Assembly: GCA_031216755.1 (NCBI GenBank) | Contig: JARUHG010000004.1 | Location: 248,001-312,000 of the forward strand | Direction of reading: 5' to 3' | Origin: Lysobacter arvi | GTDB taxonomy: Bacteria > Pseudomonadota > Gammaproteobacteria > Xanthomonadales > Xanthomonadaceae | Length of the DNA stretch: 64,000 nt | Part shown: positions 39,971 to 48,257 of the stretch, one piece after another | Numbering within the stretch: position 1 is the first letter of the stretch | Layout: each line of letters begins with the position of its first letter | Made by a program: the position numbers and the translations under genes | Notes under the pieces: model-generated | What the model was told of the DNA's origin: nothing | Databases searched by the model: none | Seen by the model: only the letters and a program-made list of their open reading frames with translations

Positions 39971-42748
39971 ATGCAACTCAAGCGCAATCTGCTGAGCGTG
40001 GCGCTCGCGTCGGCAACGATGCTGCTCGCCGCCGGCGCGCAGGCACAGGTGGCCACGCAGGCACCGGAAGGCGAACCGTCGCGTACGGATGAAACCAGGA
40101 CGCTCGATTCGGTCGTCGTCACCGGCATCCGCGCCGGCATCGAGACCTCGATCGACACGAAGAAGGAATCGACGTCCATCGTCGAGGCCGTATCGGCCGA
40201 AGACATCGGCAAGTTGCCGGACGTGAGCATCGCCGAATCCATCGCCCGCCTGCCCGGCCTGTCCGCGCAGCGCGTGGGCGGTCGCGCGCAGGTGATCAGC
40301 GTGCGCGGCCTGTCGCCGGACTTCGCCACCACGCTGCTCAACGGCCGCGAGATGGTCTCCACCGGCGACAACCGCAGCGTCGAGTTCGACCAGTACCCGG
40401 CCGAACTGATGAGCGGCGTGACCGTGTACAAGACGCCCGACGCGGGCCTCGTCGGCCAGGGCCTGTCGGGCACGATCGACATGCGCACCGTGCGCCCGCT
40501 CGATTACGACAAGCCGATCATCGCGGTGAGCGGCCGTTACCAGCGCAACTCGCTGGGCGATGCGGCCAACGCCGACGGCGACGGCAATCGCATCAACGCC
40601 AGCTACATCGGCCAGTTCATGGACCGCACGCTGGGCTTCTCCATCGGCTATTCGCATACCGAACTGCCGATCCAGGAAAACCAGGTTGGCCTGTATGAGC
40701 CGTGGAGCGCGACCACCGACGAGGATGGCGACCGCTTCCGCAACGGCGTGCCGGTGGGCACGTACTTCGCCGACGGCATCAAGGCGCTGCGCCGCACCGG
40801 CGAGATCGAACGCGACGCGGTGATGGCGACGTTGCAGTACCGTCCGTCGAACGACTGGACCAGCACGCTCGACCTGTTCCACACGAAGGCCGACCAGGAA
40901 GACACGGCGAACCAGTTCGAAGTGAACCTGTCCGGCTACAACGGCGGCGGCGAGAACGATCCGCGCGTGCTGATCGTCAATCCGCAGGTCAACTCGAACG
41001 GCTCCTTCACCGGCGGCACCGCGCTGAACGTCTATCCGCTGGTGCGCGGCATGTACCGCAAGCGCGAGGACAAGATCGATGCGTTCGGCTGGGCGAACGA
41101 CTTCAACGTCGGCCTGGCGCGCGTGAAAGCCGACATCGGCTGGTCGCGTGCCGAACGCGAGGAACTGCTGCTGGAGAACAACACGCAGCAGGTCCCGCGT
41201 TTGCAGCTGGACGACCTGAACCTCGCGTACAACAGCGACGGCTTCTCGTGGCTCGTGCCGGGTCGCGATTACTCCAATCCGGAAACGCTGTTCCTCACCA
41301 ACACGATCTACGGTTCCGGTTACGGCAAGGTGCCGCGCATCGAGGACGAGCTGAAGACCTACACGCTTGCCGCATCGATCCCGGCACCGCAGTTCGCCAG
41401 CGGTTTCCTGTCCGACATCGACGTCGGCCTGAACTATGCCGATCGCGAGAAGCAGAAGACGCAGCCGGAAGGCAACATCAACCTGGGCGCGCAGGGCGAC
41501 ACCGCGATCGGCCGCGATCTGCAGTACGGCCCGGTGAACCTGGGCTTCGCCGGCATGGGCTACATCCCGTCGTGGAATGTGCCGGCCGCGGTCGCCCGCT
41601 ACATGAGCTTCGAACCGGTGGACAACCTGTCGTACCTGATCCCGAAGGCATGGACGGTCGACGAAAAGCTCACCACCGGCTACATCAAGGGCAACATCGA
41701 CACCGAGTGGGGCTCGGTCGGCGTGCGCGGCAACGTCGGCGTGCAGATCCAGCATACGGACCAGTCCTCGCGCGCGAACTTTTGGGATTCCACGCAGCCG
41801 CCCGGCAGCGAAGTGCAGCCGTACGAGAACGGCAAGACCTACACCGACTACCTGCCGAGCCTGAACCTCGCGTTCCTGTTCCCGCACGACCAGACGCTGC
41901 GCATGGCGCTGGCCCGCCAGGTGGCGCGTCCGCGCGTGGACCAGCTGCGCGCCTCGCTGGAATTCGGCGTCGATACGAGCACCGGTCGCCCGGGCGCGAG
42001 CGGCGGCAACCCGGAACTGGATCCGTGGCGCGCCAACGCGTTCGACATCTCGTACGAGAAGTACTTCGGCACCAAGGCCTACGTGGCCGCGGCGTACTTC
42101 TACAAGGACCTGCGCAGCTACATCTACACGCAGACCAACGACAGCTACGACTTCTCGGCGTTCGTCGCCGATTACGTGCCGGGCCCGAACGAGCCGCCGA
42201 CGCAGACCATCGGCAACTTCACCGCGCCGTACAACGGCAAGGGCGGCAAGCTGCAGGGCATCGAGCTGAGCGCGTCGCTGCCGCTGGACATGCTGTGGGC
42301 GCCGCTGGAAGGCTTCGGCATCGTCGCCAGCGCGAGCTTCAACGACAGCGACATCGAGATCCTCGATCCGGAAAGCGCGAACAGCGTGGGCAGCGATCCG
42401 ATCAGCCTGCCGGGCCTGTCGGACGAGGTGTACAACTTCACCGCGTACTACGAGCGGGCCGGCTTCGAAGCCCGCGTGAGCCAGCGCAAGCGTTCGGACT
42501 TCATCGGCGAGATCGGCAACTTCGACGGCAACCGCACGCTGCGCTACGTGGTGGGCGAGGACCAGCTGGACGCGCAGATCAGCTACACCTTCGGCGATGC
42601 CAGCTCGCTGGCCGGCCTGACGCTGCTGTTCGAAGCCAGCAACCTCACCAACTCGCCGTACCAGACCTACGCCGGTACGAAGGACCGCCCGCTGGAGTAC
42701 ATCGAGTGGGGCCGCACCTACCTGGTCGGCGTGAACTACAAGTTCTGA
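39971..42748 (+). CDS. TonB-dependent receptor, maltodextrin-associated
   Basis: A 925-residue outer-membrane receptor with a signal peptide (cleavage AQA near residue 24) and the TonB box TLDSVVVTG. The plug domain follows (SIVEAVSAEDIGKLPDVSIAE..., with the typical GKLPDVSIAESIARLPG run), then a beta-barrel ending in aromatic GVNYKF. This plug wording is that of the large receptor group taking up carbohydrates in Caulobacter and Xanthomonas (MalA-like). GGGAGGGGAG directly precedes ATG 39971. Operator copy 2 lies upstream and a strong terminator follows. Role inferred: energy-driven uptake of maltodextrins. Confidence 0.95.
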   Translation: MQLKRNLLSVALASATMLLAAGAQAQVATQAPEGEPSRTDETRTLDSVVVTGIRAGIETSIDTKKESTSIVEAVSAEDIGKLPDVSIAESIARLPGLSAQRVGGRAQVISVRGLSPDFATTLLNGREMVSTGDNRSVEFDQYPAELMSGVTVYKTPDAGLVGQGLSGTIDMRTVRPLDYDKPIIAVSGRYQRNSLGDAANADGDGNRINASYIGQFMDRTLGFSIGYSHTELPIQENQVGLYEPWSATTDEDGDRFRNGVPVGTYFADGIKALRRTGEIERDAVMATLQYRPSNDWTSTLDLFHTKADQEDTANQFEVNLSGYNGGGENDPRVLIVNPQVNSNGSFTGGTALNVYPLVRGMYRKREDKIDAFGWANDFNVGLARVKADIGWSRAEREELLLENNTQQVPRLQLDDLNLAYNSDGFSWLVPGRDYSNPETLFLTNTIYGSGYGKVPRIEDELKTYTLAASIPAPQFASGFLSDIDVGLNYADREKQKTQPEGNINLGAQGDTAIGRDLQYGPVNLGFAGMGYIPSWNVPAAVARYMSFEPVDNLSYLIPKAWTVDEKLTTGYIKGNIDTEWGSVGVRGNVGVQIQHTDQSSRANFWDSTQPPGSEVQPYENGKTYTDYLPSLNLAFLFPHDQTLRMALARQVARPRVDQLRASLEFGVDTSTGRPGASGGNPELDPWRANAFDISYEKYFGTKAYVAAAYFYKDLRSYIYTQTNDSYDFSAFVADYVPGPNEPPTQTIGNFTAPYNGKGGKLQGIELSASLPLDMLWAPLEGFGIVASASFNDSDIEILDPESANSVGSDPISLPGLSDEVYNFTAYYERAGFEARVSQRKRSDFIGEIGNFDGNRTLRYVVGEDQLDAQISYTFGDASSLAGLTLLFEASNLTNSPYQTYAGTKDRPLEYIEWGRTYLVGVNYKF

Positions 42749-42770
42749 CCGCCCTCCCGCGGCGATCGCG

Positions 42771-42806
42771 AACCCCCGCCGGTGCATCGGCGGGGGTTTG
42801 TTTTTT
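42771..42806 (+). terminator. rho-independent terminator of the receptor gene
   Basis: An 11-bp perfect stem (42771-42781 and 42788-42798) with loop GTGCAT, followed by TTTGTTTTTT. It begins 22 nt after the receptor stop and is the clearest intrinsic terminator in the window. Confidence 0.95.
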
Positions 42807-42810
42807 GGGG

Positions 42811-42887
42811 ATTCGGGATTCGGGATTCGGGATTCGGGATTCGGGATTCGGGATTCGGGATTCGGGATTCGGGATTCGGGATTCGGG
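42811..42887. repeat. tandem heptamer array, ATTCGGG x 11
   Basis: Eleven perfect head-to-tail copies of the 7-bp unit ATTCGGG, starting 5 bp after the terminator T-tract. Because 7 is not a multiple of 3, all frames stay open through it and produce false open frames with a seven-residue peptide repeat. Confidence 0.95.
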
Positions 42888-42908
42888 ATCAGGAGTGTGT
42901 CCGAAGCC

Positions 42909-43003
42909 GTCATCCCGGCGAAGGCCGGGACCCAGACCCGCGGCCTTCGGGCACGACCTTTTTTGTTGAACCACGTCACCGTCATTCCAGCGGAAGCTGG
43001 AAT
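42909..43003. repeat. pair of dispersed palindromes
   Basis: TCCCGGC/GCCGGGA (42913-42930) and ATTCCAGC/GCTGGAAT (42984-43003), both of the types seen elsewhere in the window, within the repeat-rich gap. The second is in reverse orientation (CGTCATTCCAGC leads). Confidence 0.75.
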
Positions 43004-43155
43004 CCATCCTGCTTCCATGTCCGAGCCCGAAGCAGCAGCGCAGCGCTGTGCGGGGGCGTTCGTTCGCCGTTGGCCCTTCGTTGCGCCTCACCACACCCCT
43101 CTCCCGATGCGAGGGGGCTAATGCGCATGCGCAGTCATTCCAGCTGGCACCCGAT

Positions 43156-43228
<73 letters not shown>

Positions 43229-43244
43229 GAACAGCCTATCCGTC

Positions 43245-43480
43245 ACTAGCCCCGAAGGGCGCCGCACAGGATGCGCGGCGGTGAGCGCTGAGCCTTGGCT
43301 GGTGAATCGCGAACGCGCTGTCCGGTCGCAGGATTGATTTTGTCGGGGGAACAGCCCCTTCTTTGGTTACTTTTGACCGAAGGGAATCCAGTCGGACTTT
43401 GGGCAAGCAAAGAAAAGTGACCCGAGCGCCGCAGGCGATCGGAAGCTCGGATTGTGATTCTTCTTTCAGCTCTTAACCGT
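43245..43480. repeat. non-coding element with TTTGGTTACTTTTG and GCAAAGAAAAGTGACC boxes
   Basis: About 235 nt of lower-GC sequence with two partly complementary boxes, TTTGGTTACTTTTGACC near 43363-43379 and GGGCAAGCAAAGAAAAGTGA near 43402-43421. I recall near-identical boxes as a widespread intergenic repeat in xanthomonads and other proteobacteria; this recollection needs a search. Short open frames here look spurious. Confidence 0.6.
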
Positions 43481-43593
43481 TGCGGGGAAAGCATGGAAAG
43501 TCCGCGGATAGTGCGACCATTCGGCGGCCCAGAAGCGGCCCGCCTTCGCGGGAACGACGAGCAAGAACGACAGCAGCGGCCAGATCAAGATCG

Positions 43594-43618
43594 ATTCCAG
43601 CCTTCGCTGGAATGACGG
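43594..43618. repeat. dispersed palindrome, ATTCCAGC/GCTGGAAT type
   Basis: A perfect 8-bp stem with CTTC loop followed by GACGG. A related degenerate CCCGGC-CTTC-GCCGG copy follows at about 43668-43690, just before the engB 3' end. Confidence 0.75.
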
Positions 43619-43741
43619 GGGAGATGGCTCACCGTGATCGGAGTGCCCGAACGTTACGGGCTTGGGTCCCGGCCTTCGCCGGATGACGGCGAAGGTGCTT
43701 CCAAGCGAAACGCACCGACCGCCAGCGTCCGCGCTGGATCG

Positions 43742-44362
43742 CTAGATGGACAGCCCCAGCCAACCCGCCACGACCGCCCGCGCCTCGTCCACGCCCTGCT
43801 TCGACTCGCCGGAGAACGCCTGCACGCTCACCGTGTCGCCGAAGGCGCTGAACAGCTCGCGCTTGACCGCCATCAGCGCCTGCGACTGCTGCCCGCGCCC
43901 GAGCTTGTCGGCCTTCGTCAGCAGCGCATGCGCCGGCAGGCCGCGCTCGACCGCGTAGCCGAGCATCTGGCGGTCGTAATCCTTCAGCGGGTGACGGATG
44001 TCCATCACCACGACCAGGCCCTTGAGCGCCTCGCGCGTGCGGAAGTACTGGTCGATGAAGGCCTGCCAGTGCGCCTGCAGGTCCTGCGGCACCTTCGCGT
44101 AGCCGTAGCCGGGCAGGTCGACGAGGTACCGCGGCGGCGCCATTTCCGGCGGGGTCATGTCGAAGAACACCAGCTGCTGCGTGCGGCCGGGCGTCTTGGA
44201 GACGCGGGCGAGCGCGTTCTGCTGGCACAGGGCGTTGAGTGCGCTGGACTTGCCCGCATTGGAGCGGCCGGCGAAGGCGACCTCGAAGGCGCCATCGGGC
44301 GGAAGCTGCTTGTGCGTGTGCGCCGACAGCAGGTAGCGGGCGCGGACGAAGGGATTGGCCAT
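43742..44362 (-). CDS. engB: ribosome biogenesis GTP-binding protein EngB (YihA/YsxC)
   Basis: A 206-residue GTPase needed for large-subunit assembly. G motifs are in normal order: GRSNAGKSS (G1) at 32-40, the KTPGRT switch I region with G2 Thr near 57-61, DLPG (G3) at 82-85, TKAD (G4) at 149-152. VDLPGYGYAKVP is the family hallmark. ATG 44362 starts MANPFVRARYLLSAH as in relatives; the longer frame upstream is not conserved. It is divergent from cytochrome c4, with 206 nt between. Beyond its 3' end lies the repeat-rich gap. Confidence 0.95.
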   Translation of the reverse strand: MANPFVRARYLLSAHTHKQLPPDGAFEVAFAGRSNAGKSSALNALCQQNALARVSKTPGRTQQLVFFDMTPPEMAPPRYLVDLPGYGYAKVPQDLQAHWQAFIDQYFRTREALKGLVVVMDIRHPLKDYDRQMLGYAVERGLPAHALLTKADKLGRGQQSQALMAVKRELFSAFGDTVSVQAFSGESKQGVDEARAVVAGWLGLSI

Positions 44363-44480
44363 GGCATAAGGATCGCACGGGCACGCGCGAAACCCCGCCG
44401 CCGACGCGCACGGGCTTCGCAAACGCGCCCACGATCGCCTCGAATCGGGGACTGCGGCCGCTTCGGGCACGGCGCGCGCG

Positions 44481-44509
44481 TTGACCGCTCCAGAACGCCC
44501 GACGATAAT
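44481..44509 (+). promoter_or_regulatory. probable sigma70 promoter of cytochrome c4 gene
   Basis: TTGACC (44481-44486) and GATAAT (44504-44509) with exactly 17 nt between, 59 nt upstream of the start codon. This is the best sigma70-like match seen in the window. Confidence 0.65.
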
Positions 44510-44568
44510 TCCGCGGTTCCGGCGTCCGCCCGGCGGTTCGCCTCATCTGCGTTTCGGAGCCCAGCTAC

Positions 44569-45438
44569 ATGAGCCAAGCCCGCCTCCTCGGCATTGTCGG
44601 CGTCGTCGCACTCGCGGCCGCCGCCGTTGCCTATGCCCAGACCACCGTCACCCCGGTCCCGAACAACGCGCCGGTCGAACAGGCGCCGCTGAACACCGCG
44701 CCGGAAAAGACGGTGTGGGGCGATGCGAAGGCCGGTGCGACCAAGGCGGGCACCTGCGCCGCGTGCCACGGCCTGGACGGCAACCCGAGCGACCCGCAGT
44801 ACCCGCGCCTGGCCGGCCAGAGCGAGCGCTACATCGCGCACCAGATCCACCTGTTCAAGACCGGCGAGCGCAACACCGGCATGGCCGCGGTGATGAAGCC
44901 GTTCGCCGATGCGCTTTCGGCGCAGGACGCGCGCGACATCGGCGCGTACTTCGCCACGCAGAAGGCGGGCGCGGGCGTCGCCGACGACACCGCCATCGCC
45001 ACCGGCCCGAACGCCGGCAAGAAGTACTTCGAGATCGGCCAGCAGCTGTTCCGCTCGGGCGACCAGGCGCGCGGCATTCCGGCGTGCATGGCGTGCCACG
45101 GCCCGGACGGCGCGGGCAACCCCGGCCCGGCCTACCCGCACATCGCCGGCCAGCAGGCGCCGTACACGCAACGTCGCCTGGAGGAATACCGCGCCGGCAC
45201 CACCGCGCAGCGCGACGCGCACCTGTTCAACATCATGGCCGCCGTCGCCAAGCAGCTGACCGACGAGGAAATCGGCTCGCTGTCGAGCTACCTGCAGGGC
45301 CTGCACCCGAGCCGCGACGATGCCGCGGTCGCCAACGCGCCGGCCGCTGCGGCGGCGCCGGCCGCTCCGGCAGCACCGGCTCCGGCGCCCGCCGCGACGC
45401 CCGCGGCCACGCCGGCCGAGCCGACCACCGGTTCCTGA
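44569..45438 (+). CDS. diheme cytochrome c4
   Basis: A 289-residue periplasmic electron carrier with a signal peptide (cleavage AYA near residue 23) and two heme-binding motifs, CAACH at 63-67 and CMACH at 173-177, in two homologous halves. The surrounding GLDGNPSDPQYPRLAGQ and GPDGAGNPGPAYPHIAGQ segments are the paired signatures of cytochrome c4, which passes electrons to terminal oxidases. After about residue 250 there is an Ala/Pro-rich tail with no counterpart in typical members. Two DsbA-like genes follow on the same strand. Confidence 0.94.
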   Translation: MSQARLLGIVGVVALAAAAVAYAQTTVTPVPNNAPVEQAPLNTAPEKTVWGDAKAGATKAGTCAACHGLDGNPSDPQYPRLAGQSERYIAHQIHLFKTGERNTGMAAVMKPFADALSAQDARDIGAYFATQKAGAGVADDTAIATGPNAGKKYFEIGQQLFRSGDQARGIPACMACHGPDGAGNPGPAYPHIAGQQAPYTQRRLEEYRAGTTAQRDAHLFNIMAAVAKQLTDEEIGSLSSYLQGLHPSRDDAAVANAPAAAAAPAAPAAPAPAPAATPAATPAEPTTGS

Positions 45439-45557
45439 TCCCGTGAACTTCCGCCGGTGACCACGGTCCGAGGCGGAACCATCGAGATGCCTGTCGCGCC
45501 GGCCGTGCCCCCACGGTCGGCGCTTTGGTTTCCGGCCCACCCTTTTCGAGAACGCCG

Positions 45558-46208
45558 ATGACACGCCGCCCGCTGCTCCGTTCCCTGCTTCTGTTCGCGC
45601 TGCTGCCCCTCGCGGCCGCCGCAGCCACGCCCGAGCCGGCGCCGGTGGAAGGCACCGACTACGAGGTGATCGAAGGCGGCGCGCCGTTCGCGCCGGTGAA
45701 GGGGAAGGTCGAGGTCGTGGAGGTGTTCGGCTACACCTGCATCCACTGCGCGCACTTCCAGCCGAAGGTGTCGGCGTGGGCGAAGAAGAACGCCAAGGCC
45801 GTCAATTTCATCCCGGTCGCCGCGCCGTTCGGCGGTTCGTGGCAGCCGTACGCGAAGGCCTACTACGCCGCGCAGGTGCTGGGCGTGGCGGAGAAGACCC
45901 ACGACGCGATGTTCCTCGCGCTGCACACCGACGGCGCGCTGCCGCTGCGCAACGCCACGGCGGGCGAGATCGCGCCGTTCTATGCGCGCTACGGCGTGGA
46001 TCCGGCGGCGTTCCAGGCCGCCTACGACGGCGCCGACGTCGCCGCGCGCGTGGCGAAGGCCGAGCAGTTCATCCGCCGCAGCGGCGTGGAAGGCACGCCG
46101 ATGCTGGTGATCAACGGCCGTTACCGCGTGACCGGTCACGATGCCGACGACGTGCTGCGCATCGCCGATCAGCTCGTCGCGCGTGAACGCGACGGCAAAA
46201 CGCGCTGA
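45558..46208 (+). CDS. periplasmic thiol:disulfide interchange protein, DsbA type (CIHC)
   Basis: A 216-residue DsbA-family oxidoreductase with a signal peptide (MTRRPLLRSLLLFALLPLAA). The active site is Cys61-Ile-His-Cys64 in FGYTCIHCAHF, and the cis-proline loop is VEGTPML near residue 178. The body matches the DsbA/DsbL group that starts DYEVIEGG. It introduces disulfides into exported proteins. A second homologue follows 104 nt downstream, so this looks like a tandem duplication. The IH dipeptide differs from the usual PH and probably tunes redox potential. Confidence 0.9.
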   Translation: MTRRPLLRSLLLFALLPLAAAAATPEPAPVEGTDYEVIEGGAPFAPVKGKVEVVEVFGYTCIHCAHFQPKVSAWAKKNAKAVNFIPVAAPFGGSWQPYAKAYYAAQVLGVAEKTHDAMFLALHTDGALPLRNATAGEIAPFYARYGVDPAAFQAAYDGADVAARVAKAEQFIRRSGVEGTPMLVINGRYRVTGHDADDVLRIADQLVARERDGKTR

Positions 46209-46312
46209 GTCGAGTGTCGCCGGCCCGGCGTGGCCGGTATTCTTGGCGGTGTCCCGCCGCTCGGCCGACGCCGCCCGGCCCCCGCTTCCCGACCTTTGCG
46301 GAGATTGTCTGC

Positions 46313-47128
46313 ATGAATTCGCGTCTGCCCCGTCTCGCCGTGGTCCTGACCGGACTGCTGGTCCTGTCCGCCTGCTCGAAGCAGGCTCCGGCCCCGGCCG
46401 AGACCGCCGCCCCCGCCGCTCCGACGGCGCCTGCCGCGCCGGCCGAAACCGCACCGGCACCGGCCGCTCCCGCCGCTCCGACGGAGGCCGCCGCCGCTCC
46501 GACGCCGGCACCCGCCGCGGCCGCCACGCCGCCGCAGGGCCCAGCCCCGGTGGCGGGCACGGATTACGTCGAGATCGCCGGCGGCCAGCCGTACGAGCCC
46601 ACCGGCGGCAAGATCGAAGTGGTCGAAGTCTTCGGCTACACCTGCCCGCACTGCGCGCACTTCGAGCCGCTCGTGGAAGCCTGGAAGGCCAAGCAGCCGG
46701 CCGACGTGAAGTTCGTGGCCCTCGCCGCGCCGTTCGGCGGTTACTGGGAGCCGTATGCGCGCGCGTACTACACCGCGCAGACGATGGGCGTGCTCGACAA
46801 GACGCACCAGGCGGTCTTCAACGCGATCCACGTCGACCGCACCCTGCCCGTGCAGCCGCTGCCGACCAACGACCAGATCGGCGCCTTCTACGCCAAGTAC
46901 GGCGTCGACGGAAAGCAGTTCGCCAGCACGATGTCGAGCTTCGCCATCGAAGGCAAGATGAAGCGCGCCGGCCAGTTCATCGCGCGCAGCGGCGTGGACT
47001 CCACGCCGACGATGGTGGTCAACGGCAAGTACAAGGTCACCGGCAAGGGCTTCGAGGACACGCTGCGCATCGCCGATCACCTGATCGCGCAGGAACGCGC
47101 GGCCAAGGCCGGCGGCACCGGCCAGTAA
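46313..47128 (+). CDS. DsbA-type thiol:disulfide interchange lipoprotein (CPHC)
   Basis: A 271-residue protein with a lipoprotein signal (LTGLLVLSAC, lipid Cys21), then an Ala/Pro/Glu-rich linker of about 55 residues, then a DsbA domain with Cys111-Pro-His-Cys114 and the cis-proline in VDSTPTM. The linker would let the thioredoxin domain reach away from its membrane anchor. It is clearly paralogous to the preceding gene (shared KIEVVEVFGYTC and AAPFGG blocks). ATG 46313 has GGAG upstream. I infer membrane-tethered disulfide formation, perhaps serving c-type cytochromes or the fimbrial and secreted proteins of this genome. Confidence 0.9.
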   Translation: MNSRLPRLAVVLTGLLVLSACSKQAPAPAETAAPAAPTAPAAPAETAPAPAAPAAPTEAAAAPTPAPAAAATPPQGPAPVAGTDYVEIAGGQPYEPTGGKIEVVEVFGYTCPHCAHFEPLVEAWKAKQPADVKFVALAAPFGGYWEPYARAYYTAQTMGVLDKTHQAVFNAIHVDRTLPVQPLPTNDQIGAFYAKYGVDGKQFASTMSSFAIEGKMKRAGQFIARSGVDSTPTMVVNGKYKVTGKGFEDTLRIADHLIAQERAAKAGGTGQ

Positions 47129-47144
47129 GCGAACGCACGACCGG

Positions 47145-47903
47145 ATGGACACCCGCCGGCTCCGCCTGCTCAGCGCGAACATCCAGGCGGGGTCCAGCAC
47201 GCGCGGCTATCACGATTACGTCGCGCGCAGCTGGTCCCACGTCCTGCCGGCGGGGAACAAGCGCGGCAGCCTGGACGCGATCGCGCAACTGGCCGGCGAG
47301 CACGACATCGTCGGCCTCAACGAAAGCGATCCGGGCAGCCTGCGTTCGGGTTTCACCAACCAGACGCATTACCTCGCCCAGCGCGCGGGCTTCGATTACT
47401 GGAGCCACCAGCCGAACCGCCGCGTCGGCGGCGTCGCCTCCAGTGCGAACGGCCTGCTGAGCCGGCTCGAACCGAGGGAAGTCATCGACCACGCCCTGCC
47501 CGGCCGCATCGCCGGGCGCGGCGTGCTGCTCGCGCGCTACGGCGATGGCGACAAGGGCCTGCTGGTGGCCGTCGCGCACCTGTCGCTCGGCGCGAGCTCG
47601 CGTGCCGCGCAGCTGGGCTTCATCGCCGAACTGCTGCACGACCACCCCAACGCCGTGCTGATGGGCGACTTCAACTGCTCCATCGACGTGCCGGAGATGC
47701 GCGCGCTGTTCCGCAACACGCGTCTGCAACCGCCGGAAGGCGAGGTGCGCACCTTCCCGAGCTGGCGTCCGCAGCGCGCGATCGACCACATCCTCGTGGG
47801 CGACGGACTCAAGACGTCCAACGCGCGCGCGCGACCTGCGGCCGCATCGGACCACCTCGCGCTGTCTCTCGACCTGCACGTGCCCGACTCGGCGCTGCGC
47901 TGA
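47145..47903 (+). CDS. endonuclease/exonuclease/phosphatase family protein
   Basis: A 252-residue protein of the EEP superfamily. Signs are LLSANIQAG (metal-region Asn), VGLNESDPGS (metal Glu), AVAHLSLGA, LMGDFNCS (Asp-Asn pair), IDHILVG and the terminal SDHLALSLDL (catalytic His). No signal peptide is visible. The family includes DNA repair nucleases and phosphodiesterases; the shorter C-terminal motif pattern resembles the small hydrolases rather than ExoIII. It follows the DsbA lipoprotein by 16 nt and may be in the same transcript. Confidence 0.88.
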   Translation: MDTRRLRLLSANIQAGSSTRGYHDYVARSWSHVLPAGNKRGSLDAIAQLAGEHDIVGLNESDPGSLRSGFTNQTHYLAQRAGFDYWSHQPNRRVGGVASSANGLLSRLEPREVIDHALPGRIAGRGVLLARYGDGDKGLLVAVAHLSLGASSRAAQLGFIAELLHDHPNAVLMGDFNCSIDVPEMRALFRNTRLQPPEGEVRTFPSWRPQRAIDHILVGDGLKTSNARARPAAASDHLALSLDLHVPDSALR

Positions 47904-48201
47904 GGTCTTTCATTCACGACCGCCACCCAAGGCGGCATGCGCGCGTAGCCCGGGTAAGCGAAGCGGACCTGGGGTTACGGCAACTTCGGTGAATCTTCCT
48001 TGCTTCGCGCGGGCGTGGGCGGCGAGCGAGTTCGAAGGAAATGGATTCCAGCTTTCGCTGGAATGACGGCGTTTGGCTTGCCGGTTACGGAGGGCCCCGA
48101 TGGTTACGGGTCCCGATCCCGGCTTTTTGCCGCGATGACGGCGACGTTGCGCTCCGCCACGCGAATGCGCTTTCGCCACAGCGGGACACGCAGCCAAACA
48201 A
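47904..48201. other. intergenic stretch with dispersed repeats
   Basis: No gene seen. It holds a CCCGGGTAAGCGAAGC-type repeat (about 47947-47975), the palindrome ATTCCAGC/GCTGGAAT-GACGG at 48045-48069, and a degraded CCCGGC-type copy near 48110-48140, ahead of the terminator of the next minus-strand gene. Confidence 0.65.
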
Positions 48202-48231
48202 AAACGGCCGATGGCGAACCATCGGCCGTTT
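48202..48231 (-). terminator. rho-independent terminator of the minus-strand receptor gene
   Basis: A perfect 13-bp stem (48202-48214 and 48219-48231) with a 4-nt loop, 26 nt beyond the receptor stop. On the minus strand the stem is followed by TTTTGTTTGG, an acceptable T-rich tail. Confidence 0.85.
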
Positions 48232-48257
48232 CGTCGCGATGCGCGTGGGTCAGTCGA

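Noticed and set aside
43245-43494. 82-codon minus-strand frame in the repeat-rich gap
   Set aside because: It lies over the TTTGGTTACTTTTG element and microsatellite edge, with no recognisable domain or start signals; judged non-coding.
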